Positions 22,540-34,300 of a stretch of 64,000 bases of DNA are shown piece after piece. The notes beneath the pieces were generated by a model. The model was not told the DNA's origin, did not search any database, and saw only the letters and a program-made list of their open reading frames with translations. The position numbers and the translations under genes are program-made. Source of the DNA: Nymphaea colorata (lineage: Eukaryota > Streptophyta > Magnoliopsida > Nymphaeales > Nymphaeaceae); NCBI RefSeq assembly GCF_008831285.2, contig NW_022204507.1, positions 5,848,174-5,912,173 of the forward strand, read 5' to 3'. The first letter of the stretch is position 1. Each line of letters starts with the position of its first letter.

Positions 22540-23320
22540 TAGAAATCCATCAGACAAACAATGAGAGAGAGAAACATACACACACATCCTATAAATGCAA
22601 GAAAGAAGCAAAGTGAAAGACCATCACTAGCTGCAATCTTTTTTCACTTGTGACTAGTCAATTCAGTGCCAGAAACTCAGATGCTGCCAGATTGAACAAC
22701 TAATAAAGAAAAGGTACAATTGACATAGCAACTAACATGGAAAATGTCCCATTGATAAGTCAACAGTTTCACCATCATACTTAAGAAGAATAGCTAGTCC
22801 ATCGAAATAAATTTTTGCTAAAAATGAGAAAATTATGATCGCCCGAAAGAGTCGCATGTTACAGTTACCCAATAGAGACAATGAAAATGTAGAGACCAAT
22901 TCATAGAACTGTTTTTCATAAAATACTCATAGTCTACCTACACCCACCATGAATGACAGCAGTGCTTTAACTTGTTGTAGTGGAATGATGACAATGGTGC
23001 TCGACTCGAAATCTCATATGAGGGACGCAAGAGAGTGAAGAGAAAAATTTGAGGAAGAAACGCCGGTACCAGGGGAAGCAAGAGAAAAGTTGGGAAAAAT
23101 ACCATAGGAGGAACAAAAAGAAAAAATTGAAGAAGAAAAAGCCAAGGGGGAAGCAAGAAAAAACATTTGGGCAGGATTAACAGGTAATTATTATTGGTCT
23201 TCTCTTTTTTAGTGTTCATTCTGGTAAAACTCAGCACTGGTATACAATTATTACCTGCGAAAAAGGTCATGCTATATGTTGCAGACCGTCATTCCATAAT
23301 GTCTTTAATTAATTAATGAA
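22540..23320. other. Purine-rich intergenic DNA, no gene recognised
   Basis: The segment 22,980-23,170 is strongly A/G-rich on the plus strand. No family motif was seen. A CACTA-terminus-like word, GACTACAAGAAAAC, lies at 23,321-23,334, one base from the common plant CACTA end, and points toward the TNP2 relic. Confidence 0.4.
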
Positions 23321-23544
23321 AGACTACAAGAAAACATCGAACGCTTTTGCTCAAGAGACTTCGGCCCACAAATCAACAATGCAAGTGTAATATAGGCTGT
23401 TTTAAGCACATGCAGGGGGCAAATTATAAACAATTATGACAATAGGCCAAACATTGTTTGAGAAACTCAATGTTTGAAAAAGATTGAATCCATTAACTTC
23501 TAGACGAAGTCTTACGTTATTACTATCTGCTGCAAAAGAAGAAT

Positions 23545-24400
23545 GTATTTCATCAAAAGACTTTCAAGCTTTGACATTTGCTGGATGCCTCAAATGACCA
23601 ACCTGAACACGCCTTTCATCATGCCATGTCTTATTTGAAGCAATCTCACATAACATAAACATCCTGTTCAATCTTGGAATCAATGAAAAATGATGCAAAA
23701 CACTTGCAGGTGTCTTGTAACCTTTATTGTTCTTAGTTTCATCCTTCCATGTTGAAGCACTATAGATATCACATTGGTACTCAGCATTATCTTTTCAAAA
23801 ACAACATGCAATTGTTTTCACATGCATATATTTTATCATAAATGAGACCCAATTCTCAAATGATCGTTTGCTATCATAATATGACTTTGGCAATTGTACA
23901 CCTTGCAGAAAAGCGTCATGAAGAAGTTCAAGTACCATGTCATATGACTTGTTACTCCATCCAGTAAGGCACTTTATATGGAATACATGCATAAGAAAAG
24001 ACCATTTTGTGAATTTCATGCACCCTATATATAATTCTTGGTAAACATCTTTCATTAATTTTTCATATGCACTATCTTCTAAAAGTGGATCTTTGTTTGG
24101 TTCATTTTCTTGACTATAAATTAAATTATGCTGATATTCCTAATGCGCCTACTATCCGACCTTCCATGACATCCATATTATATTCACTAATCGCATTCTA
24201 TTGACTTTTTGAAGGTAGTATACTTTCACCATGATAATTCCAATATACGTAATTTGGAGCAAATTCAAAGCATATGGTATGGTTAAATGCATCTTCTACT
24301 CAGTGCGACAAAAAGTCGTTGCTCTTTACATATAGACATCTAAGTTTGGCATCAACAATAGAATTATTCGGCAAAGTCAAGAAAATTTTCAATTCCTCTC
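23545..24400 (-). pseudogene. CACTA (En/Spm) TNP2-type transposase relic, N-terminal half
   Basis: The minus strand reads CFEFAPNYVYWNYHGESI near 24,280-24,225, then after stops ELYIGCMKFTKWSFL, VFHIKCLTGWSNKSYDMVLE and LLHDAFLQGVQLPKSYYDSK (24,055-23,870). Next come KTIACC, YQCDIYSASTWKDET and VLHHFSLIPRLNRMFM, then WHDERRVQVGHLRHPAN (to about 23,590). This is the order found upstream of the catalytic domain in TNP2 proteins. The catalytic domain itself is absent. Stops and frameshifts are present. It lies 1 kb beyond the cluster of host-gene fragments and on the same strand. Confidence 0.85.
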
Positions 24401-24799
24401 AAGTACTCAGGGCTTGCACTGATCAATGAAAACATTCATACAAATCAATTAACTAAGCTCACCACCATATAACATAATAGAAACATAAACTGGTTAGATA
24501 AAAAATTACCTATTTTGGTGTATCCAACTTCTATCATCCATATAGGCAAAATTATATGGTGATTATATTGCTATCTGAAAGAATAATTAGAAATTACTTA
24601 CTAACAACTACATCCTTAAAAAACTGACTACAATTATTAAAATGTCACATATCAAACTTATAAAAGCAAGACAACTAACAAATTAGCTTTTAAGTTGTCC
24701 ATTCATGCTTTTCATGGGTATAGCTCTATGCATAAAGGCTATATATTCATGAAGAAAGACTCACTCAAAATATTGATCTCACATGATGTCGTTTTATGA

Positions 24800-25735
24800 A
24801 GACTTATTCCTTTTTAAAACCGACACCAGGACTACATCTAGCGCAGCCGAACCAGTCATTACTAGTCCAACACCAATCTTTTTACTCACTCAACTCATTG
24901 ACTCCTAATACTTCATCCTCCTCAAACCTAGCTCAAGTGCCTTTGTAAGTTGTCACCGTTTACTTCTAACTCTCCATCACACTCACCATAGGCCAGCACT
25001 GAGAGGAACCTCCACTGCCACCCCTTAGGACTCATCCCATGACCACACAATCACAAGATGATACCCCTATTCCTAAATTTTATACTTCTGCTCCTTATTC
25101 TATTCCTACAGTGTTCTTGTCTGATCTTGTTAAGAAATAACCTTTAAACTCAATCAAGCCAACCAACACCCAAAATGGCATCAAGCAATGGACAGAGAAA
25201 TGCAAGCTCTCCACAGAACCAGCCTTGGATTCTTGAACCACCATGTGCAGGACAGCATGTAATTGGATGTAAATGGGTGTTCAAGCTTAAGAGGAAGTCA
25301 GATGGCAGCACAGAGTGGTACAAGACCAGATCAATCGCGAAGGGATACAGCTAGGTAGAAGGAATCAATTATTTTGACACCTTTAGTCTTGCAGTGAAGC
25401 CAACCACCATCCACATCGTTCTGATACAACTTGATGTCAGCAATGTGTTTCGGGGAGTGAGAGGAAACAGTTTCCATGCATCAACCACCTGGCTATGAGA
25501 GCAAGGTGCATGATGTCTGCCAATTGCCTAAAGCCCTCTACGAATTGAAGCAAACACCCTGTGCCTGGGACCAATGAGTCAGTGACACGCTTTTCTCTAT
25601 TTGATATTTTAAAAGTTTGGTGACTGATACGTCTTTGTTCAAATTATGGAGACAATTCAATATATCAGTTACACCATCAATTTGCACTAAGAGATCTTGG
25701 CGACTTAATCTACTTTATAGACACACTGCACCAGA
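24800..25735 (+). pseudogene. Ty1/copia fragment: linker and reverse transcriptase
   Basis: A Pro/Ser/Thr-rich linker (24,830-25,140) precedes RT motifs: QAMDREMQAL, IGCKWVFKLKRKSDGSTEWY, VEGINYFDTFSLAVKPTTIH, QLDVSNVF, then [14 protein letters not shown]. Stops and frameshifts are frequent, and the YVDD region is lost. No LTRs could be paired with it. Confidence 0.75.
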
Positions 25736-25931
25736 TATGCCTATTGCCAACACCTTGTCACCGGCACTTGAAACATCAAGTGTCGGTAGTTGAAACACTG
25801 TTCTGCTTGCTAACTAACAACATCAATGGGCATAAAGTTTACATTTATTTGAACCACTTGCGACAATTTTTCTTGTTTCATCCATTTCCTCCTCTATGTT
25901 TCCGTTCAGAAGATTCCTCCAAGGTGAAACC

Positions 25932-26395
25932 CTAAGGTCCTGTTTGGATTGAGGGAAAGGGAGGGAAAAGGAGGGATTTGACAATCAATCATTTGTTTGG
26001 TTGATTAATTAGAAAGGAGGGAAATGAAAGGAAACTAAAAAGTTTGTTTGGTTGCAAAGGGAGGGAAAGGAAAGGGAGGAAAAGGAAAGGAAAATATAAT
26101 GTAAATCCAATCCCTCCAAAATTGGACGAATTGGGAAAGAAAGAAAACCTCTGCCTCTTTCTACCATTTATGCCCCTCTCAATTTTTTAAACATTTTGAA
26201 TGTTAGGGGTATTATTTTAAAATATTATAAATTCTATCATTTCCTTTCCTTTCTATCCAAACAAGTTTTATAATCACCTCTTTTCTTTCTTTTCCTTTCC
26301 TTTTCTTTCCATTCTCATATGTTCTCATTGTATTTCCTTCCCTTTCCTTTCTATCCCTCCCTTTCCTTCCCTTTTCCTCCATCCAAACAAAGTGT
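25932..26395. mobile_element. Fold-back MITE with GGGAAAGG-type purine arm and pyrimidine arm
   Basis: The left end reads CCTGTTTGGATTGAGGGAAA and continues as a G/A-rich arm. The right end is its approximate reverse complement (CCTTTTCCTCCATCCAAACA), preceded by a C/T-rich arm. The whole could fold into one long hairpin. AAACC flanks both ends (25,927-25,931 and 26,396-26,400) and may be a target duplication, although it is short. No coding capacity. The type is common in plants, but the superfamily is not certain. Confidence 0.7.
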
Positions 26396-27863
26396 AAACC
26401 GGCCCCTTCCAACACTTTTCCCATCACCGTCGTCCCACCTCATCTCCCATTCCATTTTTTACTTTAATTTCCTTCAAGAGGCCTGGTACACTTTCTTTCC
26501 CATCTCCCTCTTTTTCTCTTCTTCTTCTTCTTGCTCTGCTTCAAACCACTTCTCTGTTCAACCCAAATCCAACCTAGGATTCATGCCCATCCATCTGCTC
26601 CATCTCACTATCCCTAGACCTTGCTTTATCCTTGAGTCATGGGTGAAAAAGGGCCAAAGGATCAGCGATCTCTTCAAATGCATTGAGCGATCCAAGAACT
26701 AAAGCTACGCTGACTCCTGATGGTGTTCGAGGGAGATAGATATGATGGTGGAGATCAACAACAGGCAAGGTGATCAAAATAGGCGTATAATTCCCATATT
26801 TTTATAATGTTCCTCCTGATGGTTTCCAGCATTGCACCACATCAATCAAAAGGAGAGAGAGCAAAGATGGAGATTGAAACCCAAAATTTTCAGGAAGCCC
26901 GGCCCTTGTCCTCTCATTCTTTCCCAACAGACCACGTTGCCGTTGTGTCGTGGTTAGAGAGAGAGAGAGAGCGTGCGAAGACGAAGAATGAAATCGGCAG
27001 GAAGTGGGAGAGCCAGAAAGGAGAAATTAACGTGAATTGAGAGAGCAATGACAAAGAAGGAAAAACGAAATTAAGACAAAGACATCTGCAAGGAAGACCT
27101 CGTCCTTTCATTATCTTTTCACTGCTGAGACGGTCGTCGTCGTGTCGGTGAAAGAGAGGGAGAGGGAGATATCTGCAAGGAAGAAAAGAAAGGACAGAAA
27201 TGACCTTCATGAAGGAGGTGGGGGCAGACCTTGATCAAGGAATAGTTGAGGGGAGGATTAGTAGCCGAAAGGAGGCGTCCGATGATGGTGAGACTTGTTA
27301 GCTAGCCTATTTGCAATTTCCTTGAGGCTGTAACCTTCTTGCTTCTCCATGTCTCTGTTTGTTGCATCGGTCTGAAATTAGCATGTGATTTTGTCAAAAG
27401 CTGAATTTTTTACGAATAGGCAAAAAAAAAATACTATCATATACACATTTTACAAAAAATTCAAAACCAAAAAAACAATATTAGCAAATAAAATAATATT
27501 TAAAGAATATATATGTATATATAAGTGGTGTATAATAGCAATTTATAGAAGCTTTCCATCAAATTTTCGATCCTTATATTTAAACATGTAAATAAACAAC
27601 CACAATATTTATCCACTTCAATGTATTTGAAGGTAGTTTGGGGCGTCACATTTTAAAGTCTTCCTTCAATTGTTTTACCATTTTTAAAGTAAGGATCTGC
27701 TCTCGTTAAATCAATATTGTAAGTTGTTTTATGAACGAGCTTTTGTAATTGTGAGAGAGAGAGAGTCGATCGGCTGTTCTGCCCGGTAAAGTTGAAATTC
27801 AGAGAGAGAGAGAGAGAGAACGTGCGAGGACGAAACGAAATTAGCAGGAAGCGAGAGAGCAAG
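26396..27863. other. Low-complexity-rich intergenic DNA, left flank of the gypsy element
   Basis: Contains GA runs and a diverged local duplication: about 26,956-27,012 and 27,800-27,863 share the order GAGAGAGAG, CGTGCGA, GACGAA, GCAGGAAG and GAGAGC. The gypsy 5' LTR begins exactly at the end of the second copy. No gene recognised. Confidence 0.5.
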
Positions 27864-30800
27864 TGTAACGCCCATGATCTCTTTCCTTTTTCTTTATTTA
27901 TGGAAAACATTAATAGGGGGAGGAATTATAAACGGCAGATTTTATTGAAGGTTACGTAAAATGAAAACTGACAATTAAATCATAGAGGAAGCAGTTTTGG
28001 AAAGAAAAGAAGGGGAAAGAAACAAATGACGGGTGATTGATTTCCTTGTGAGAGATTGAAAATTAGTCATCTCTTATTGCTGCAGCCCTCAACCGGAGAC
28101 TCCAACGACAAGAGAAAGAAAGAAAGGAAGAGAGAGAGAGAGAGAGGGACGTCCTCATCTTTGCCCTCTTTCTAGTTGAAGATTGAAGTGGTTGGCTGCT
28201 AGAAAGGGACGAGAAGCAAAAGGAGAAGTCATTTCGGAATAAAAAAAAAGGTATGGGAATATTCAACTATGAATAAAGCATGAAGCCGTATTTTTGATTT
28301 CTTATCGAATATGTAGATCTATGTATCTTGGTGCATGAATATGAATCTATGCATGAGTTGTAGTATGGAGATTTTCAGTGACGAATGTATCATGATGCCT
28401 ATGTATTTTGATTGCTTATAGATATATATCCATGAGAATCTATGTATGTATATACCTAGAGACGAATCCATGTTTGAGACACTGAAATGTTATAATGTGT
28501 TCTTAGTTCAAGATATCCCTGTTAAAGTAGGCTAGGTACAGATTTGAATGTAAGGCATGTGAATCCTAGCTGAGTTTTGAAAAAGAAAAACATATACATG
28601 AACGGGTAAATTTTAGTGACCTTGACGTGAAACTATAAAGGGGGAATGTTGAATACCGTGGGATTCAGCATGTTTCCAAATCTCTAGGGGTAGATGGGAA
28701 CCTCTGTTCTACCATCCCTTCCTGTGAAGAACGAATCCCTCAACTCCTTTGTTTCTGCCAGGAGCGTCGATAGCAGAGTTCGAAATTTTGCATATGCCTG
28801 CCAGACGGAATGCCTACTATTTTCCTTGTTGTCACTGTTCGCCTCAAGCTGCCGTTTCTTTATTTATTTATTTTTCTTTTCCCTTTGAGATTCATGCGAC
28901 AACGGAACGGAGACTCGGGTGACCTATGGGAGCGTTCTTTCTCCCGAGCTGTCCACCGTTTCCTTTTTCTTTGGTCTCCCTATTACCAAAGGACGTCGAG
29001 AAAGAGGAAAATGAAGTGCAGTCGCCTCGATTGTTCCACTACTGTCTGCGGCAGAACCTATCTTCAGTTTTTCTGCATTGACAGCAGCTGGGGACAAATC
29101 GTGGATTTTCGTCGCCCTTTTTGCCCTCTGAATCGAACGGCAGCAACTTCCATAGCAACCGGGCAGGGGAGGGCCCGATGGCTTTTCCTTCTCTCTGTTG
29201 CCCATAAATCGAGGGCACAATCGGGGTTCTTCAGCTCACCTTCCTGCACACAGAGGAAGGCTAGAGAGGAAGAGTCCCTCTCTGGTTTCGTCTGCCTTTG
29301 GAGAATGGTGGAAGCCTCACCGTCGGACGAACGGGAAGAAGAAAAAGGAGTTCCCGCGTGAGACGGAGAGCTTTCTGGTTTTGGGTGTGGAAGAGTGGTG
29401 GAAGTCATCGCCGGTCGAACGAGAGGAGGACGGAGCTCTCGTGTGGAGAGAAAAAAAAATTGGGCGTAAAATGAGAAAAAAAAAGAGAATGGGAGCAGCA
29501 GAGGAGACGACGGCGGTTGGGAGCGTCGGACGATCGGTTGGGGCTGCGCCGAAAGAATTCGAACAGGGGATCTCTCGGGAGAAGGAGATCCCTCTTCCTG
29601 GTTTTGGGTGGCTGAAGGCCGGTGGAGGCTCCACCGTCGAACGAGAAAAAGAAGAGGAGCTCCCTTACGAAGAGAGAGAAAACGAAGCGGTGAAATGAAG
29701 AAAAACGAGTGCATTTCGTTTTTATATCAAAACTCATAAATTACAAAACGGGTCCACCTCTTTTGCAAAATTGGTGGAAAGACTGTTATAATTTTGAAAC
29801 TTCCATGCCGCCACACTTTGGTGAAAATCTTTTGCAAAAAGAGGCTCGTGAAAATTATTTTCAATATGAGTCTAACATCTTACATGAAATAGCGAAATAG
29901 CACCCTCCGGATTCTTGAAATTTGCCAAAAGAGGGTTGTTACAAATGAAAAACGAAATGAGATGTTTTATTACTTTTTGATGCTCTTTGTGGTGTTTAAA
30001 ATTTCAGAAATATGGTTCTGAAATTAACTTTGGAACCATTAGAGGAGGAAAGTCACGTTTTGAGAATGTAAATATAAATTTTATTGTTTCAAATAAGGAT
30101 TATAATATTGCTAATCGAGGTTTCTCGATGTGATGAGTTTTGCTCTATTGCTATTAAATTAAGATTTAAAACAGCTGAATTATTCTGTTTGGGAAATCGA
30201 GCTTGAGGGCGGTTTCTGTGAGAGGTACTAGACGATGTCTAACATTGGCAAACCCTCACTTTTGAAATTCGAAGGCGAAACGTGGACTTTGTACGATGGT
30301 TTATGCGAGTGCGAGCTTTCTGTTTTGCCCAGTGTTTGGTTTCGTCCCGGGAGGTAGTGGTCACACTCCTCTGGCTGTACTGGAGGGCCCACAGGGTATT
30401 GGGCGGCACAAGGGCTCGGGATTCTGTTCTGTTTCTGTTTGGGAGCGAGACTCCTGGTCTCTCCACCCGGGTTCCTAGAGAGACCATGCTGCTGCAGCGG
30501 CGATCTGGGATATCTCAGGAGGCTTCACTTCTGGTACCCTCGATCCGTTAGATCGCCTGGTGAAGAGATGTTCTGTTCTGCCCGTGAGTGCCCACGGGGA
30601 TTTTTGTTGCTCGACACGATGACCATGACATTGTCATAGAACCACGGTTGGAAGCCTACGAAATTTTGGAGGTTGTGCACACCTCGTTCTGTCTTTGATG
30701 ATGTGATGTAACTCTGATATGTGTTAAGTTTTGGAAAACTTATGATTGTAGTTCATATGGACTTTTTGGAATCGTTTTACGAAACTAAATATTATTTTGG

Positions 30801-31111
30801 GCCATGTTCCATTCATGGCTGGATTTTCTCATACTCAGAGGAATTCTGATCCTTCTTTCTATCTCTAAAGGTAGTCCTTGATAGATTTTGGCTTTGGAGC
30901 GACGACCTCAGTCTTGTGATGGACGGGCATTGGCATTCTGGACACTGCGTCGGTTTTGGGGACTTGTGTTTATTTTTTTGTTGGGTCCAAGTATTTTATT
31001 ATTGAAATAAAACAATGTCTGATTTCTTTATGTTCTGGTCATGACTCAATATTGCTTCCGCTATTATAAAAATGAAAGAAAATTTTTGGTGTCAAAATTT
31101 GGGTCGTGACA
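27864..31111 (+). repeat. 5' LTR of Ty3/gypsy chromovirus, about 3,248 bp
   Basis: Starts TGTAACGCCCATGATC and ends GGGTCGTGACA, followed four bases later by the primer-binding site. It is about 99% identical to the 3' LTR by eye, with roughly two dozen differences over 3,155 aligned bases, so insertion is recent. A GC-rich central block (about 28,900-29,700) holds overlapping open frames on both strands, up to 216 codons. These show no known domain, and I regard them as non-coding by default. LTRs of 2-4 kb fit the Tekay/Del group. Confidence 0.92.
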
Positions 31112-31115
31112 ACTT

Positions 31116-31130
31116 TGGTATTAGATCACA
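31116..31130 (+). other. Primer-binding site of the gypsy element
   Basis: TGGTATTAGATCACAG follows the LTR end with a short spacer. It resembles the initiator-tRNA-Met-complementary TGGTATCAGAGC with changes at a few positions. Confidence 0.65.
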
Positions 31131-31306
31131 GTGTCTAGAGTCAATGTCCAATGCCAATGTCGATCACAAGCAGAGGAAGGTCATCCAAACCTGTTAAAGA
31201 AGGGTGTTTAGATTTTGATGTGAATATTGAGTTTCATATTTTTGTGATAGTTCTAATGAATTGCTTTTACGTATTCATATTTGTTTCTTCTGTGCGGTGT
31301 AGTTCA

Positions 31307-34300
31307 ATGGCACGCACTAGAGGAGGGAGTGTTAGTGGAGGAGGGAGAACTCCTCGCAACAACGGGAACCGGAACACGGAGGCTCATCCTACTGGACCTC
31401 GGACGCCTGGTAGAAACATCCAACAACAACAAACGTTCATCATGAACACTTTGCAGATGATGACGGGATTGATGTATGGCTGGACGCAGAATACTTCTTC
31501 AGGAGGAACAAGTACGGATACAAACAGAACGACAAATGGTGAGGCAAGAGGAGTAACTCACCAACAGTTTATGAGCTTGCACCCTCCGAAGTTTCATGGG
31601 AAAGGCACTGCTGACGATGCTGAACAGTGGATAATAGAAACTGAGGAGATCTTTACCACTCTGGAAGTGCCTGACAACAAGAAGGTTCGGTATGGAACCT
31701 TTATGTTAAAAGGAGATGCTAAGGAATGGTGGCGGACGCAACGTCAAGTGAAGTTTGCAAATCACGAAGCGACTTGGGGAGAATTCAAGGAAGCCTTCAC
31801 ACATGCCTACATCCCAACCTTTACACGGGAGAAACACATGCAAGAATTCTTGGAGCTTCAGCAAGGGAGTTTGAGTCTGCAAGAATATGTCATCAAATTC
31901 AGACATTTGGAAAAATATTGCCCCCATGTGTATACTACTGATGCAGACCGAGCAAATAAGTTCGTCAGAGGGCTCAAAGACGGGTTGCAGAACCAAGTAA
32001 TTAGTAGTCGTCCGAGAGATCTAGACGACGCTATCGACATGGCCACACGTCTTGAGGAGGGCTGGAACAGGATGCAAGGGACAGATAGGAAGAATGAATC
32101 TCTGCGACCCAAGTCGAGACCCAACATGTTCAAGAGAAGGCGTAGTGACAGGGGAAATCAAGGGGACAGATTCAAGAGACAGAGGCCATCGACATCCAGG
32201 GGGGACGGTGAATGCCCCAAGTGTCATCGCCAACACCCTGGTAAACCATGTTACAGAGATATCAGAGCGTGTCTTTACTGTGGAGCACAAGGTCATTTTA
32301 TTCGTGAGTGCCCAAAGAAGAAAGAGGTAGAGCAGAGACGTGGTGCAACCAATCAGCCAGCAGAAAAGAAGGTACCTGGCAGAGTTTACGCGACCACGGT
32401 TGAAGAGTTGAAACCTACTGACGTGATTGAAGGTACCCTTCTTGTACAATCTCATTGGGCTCATGTTTTGTTTGATTCTGGAGCATCGCATTCTTTTGTT
32501 TCTAAGAGTTTTGCTGAACTTTTAAAGTTAGAAAGAAAGAATATGCCTTATCAATTGTTAGTTGCTACACCTATGGGAAACAAAGACACATGCAGAACGT
32601 ATCTAGAAAATGTGAAAATAGAAATACATGAACATTTATTGCCAGCACAGTTGGTGGTAATGAATATGATGGGGTACGACGTAATCTTAAGAATGGATTG
32701 GTTATACCATCACTACGCAACGATAGATTGCAGAAAAAAGAAGCTGAAGATTCAGTTGGAGAATGGTCAAAAGATCGAATTTAGGGTAAAAACGCCCCAA
32801 GATCAAAGAAAGTTAGTTGTCTCAGCAGTTAAGGCAAGGAAATACATGGAAAATGGGTGCACTGCATATTTGGTTAGCATGGACGCAATCGAGCAGAAAT
32901 TAAAACCCATTAGTGAGGTGCGTACAGTGAAGGACTATGCAGACGTGTTTCCCGAAGATTTACCTGGATTACCTCCTGTACGAGAGGTGGAGTTTGGCAT
33001 CGAATTGATACCAGGAACTGCACCTATTTCTAAGGCTCCATATAGAATGGCACCAGCAGAACTAGAAGAATTAAAGAAACAGATCCAAGATTTGGCCAGC
33101 AAAGGATTCATTCGTCCAAGTGTGTCACCTTGGGGAGCACCGGTCTTATTTGTGAAGAAAAAAGATGGGTCAATGTGGTTGTGTATTGACTATCGAATGT
33201 TGAATCAGGTTACAATCAAGAACAGATATCCATTGCCTAGAATTGAAGATTTATTTGATCAATTAAAGGAAGCAAAGGTGTTTTCTAAGATTGACTTGAG
33301 GTCGGGATACCATCAATTGCGAATTAAGGAAGAAGATATTCCCAAAACAGCATTTCGCACACGTTATGGGCATTATGAGTTTCGAGTGATGCCTTTTGGA
33401 CTCACGAATGCCCCAGCAGCTTTTATGGATCTCATGAATCGGATATTTCACGAGTACTTAGACCGATTCGTTATAGTATTCATTGATGATGTGCTAGTAT
33501 ACTCCGAGTGTGAAGCGATGCATGCGGCACATCTCGAGTTAGTGATGAGGATATTGAGACAAAATCAACTGTATGCCAAATATTCCAAGTGTGAGTTTTG
33601 GCTAGACAAAGTGAATTTCTTGGGACATGTAATCTCCAAGGAGGGAGTGGCAGTTGATCCGGCCAAAGTGGAAGCTGTACAACAATGGAATGTGCCAACT
33701 AATGTGTCAGAAATCAGAAGTTTTCTTGGCTTGGTAGGTTACTACAGGAAGTTCATCAAGGATTTTTCAAAAATTGCAACTCCAATGACTAAACTGCTAC
33801 GTAAAGGAGTGAAATTTACGTGGACAGAGGATTGTCAAAAGAGTTTTCAGATGTTGAAAGACAGTTTGACTAGTGCCCCAATTCTGACACTGCCAAATGG
33901 GAGGAAAGGATTTGTGGTATATACCGATGCTTCGGGAATAGGATATGGAGCGGTGCTTATGCATAAGGACAAGGTTATAGCTTATGTCTCTAGACAACTA
34001 AAACAACACGAGAAGAACTATCCAACACATGATTTGGAATTAGGAGCAGTGGTATTTGCACTAAAAATATGGAGACATTACCTCTATGGTGTGGAATTTG
34101 AAGTATTTTCTGACCATAAATCCCTCAAATATTTGTTCTCGCAGAAGGAATTAAACCTAAGATAAAGAAGATAGCTGGAATATCTCAAAGATTACGACTT
34201 TGAAATAAAATATCATCCAGGAAAGGCCAATGTGGTAGCCGATGCACTTAGTAGGAAGACGACTGCTAAAGCTAGTGGACTATTAATGCAGACATGGAAT

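Noticed and set aside
26212-26702. Lys/Glu/Arg-rich and Ser/Phe-rich frames in the fold-back element
   Set aside because: They are translations of purine and pyrimidine arms of a non-coding MITE.
28810-29361. 183-codon plus-strand frame in the gypsy LTR (and its copy at 36,740-37,354) as a gene
   Set aside because: It lies entirely inside an LTR, has no known domain, overlaps open frames on the other strand, and its duplication is explained by LTR identity.
31151-31306. Upstream ATG at 31,151 as the start of the gypsy polyprotein
   Set aside because: The first 52 codons are hydrophobic and atypical; MARTRGG at 31,307 is the usual kind of gag start and begins the basic N-terminus.
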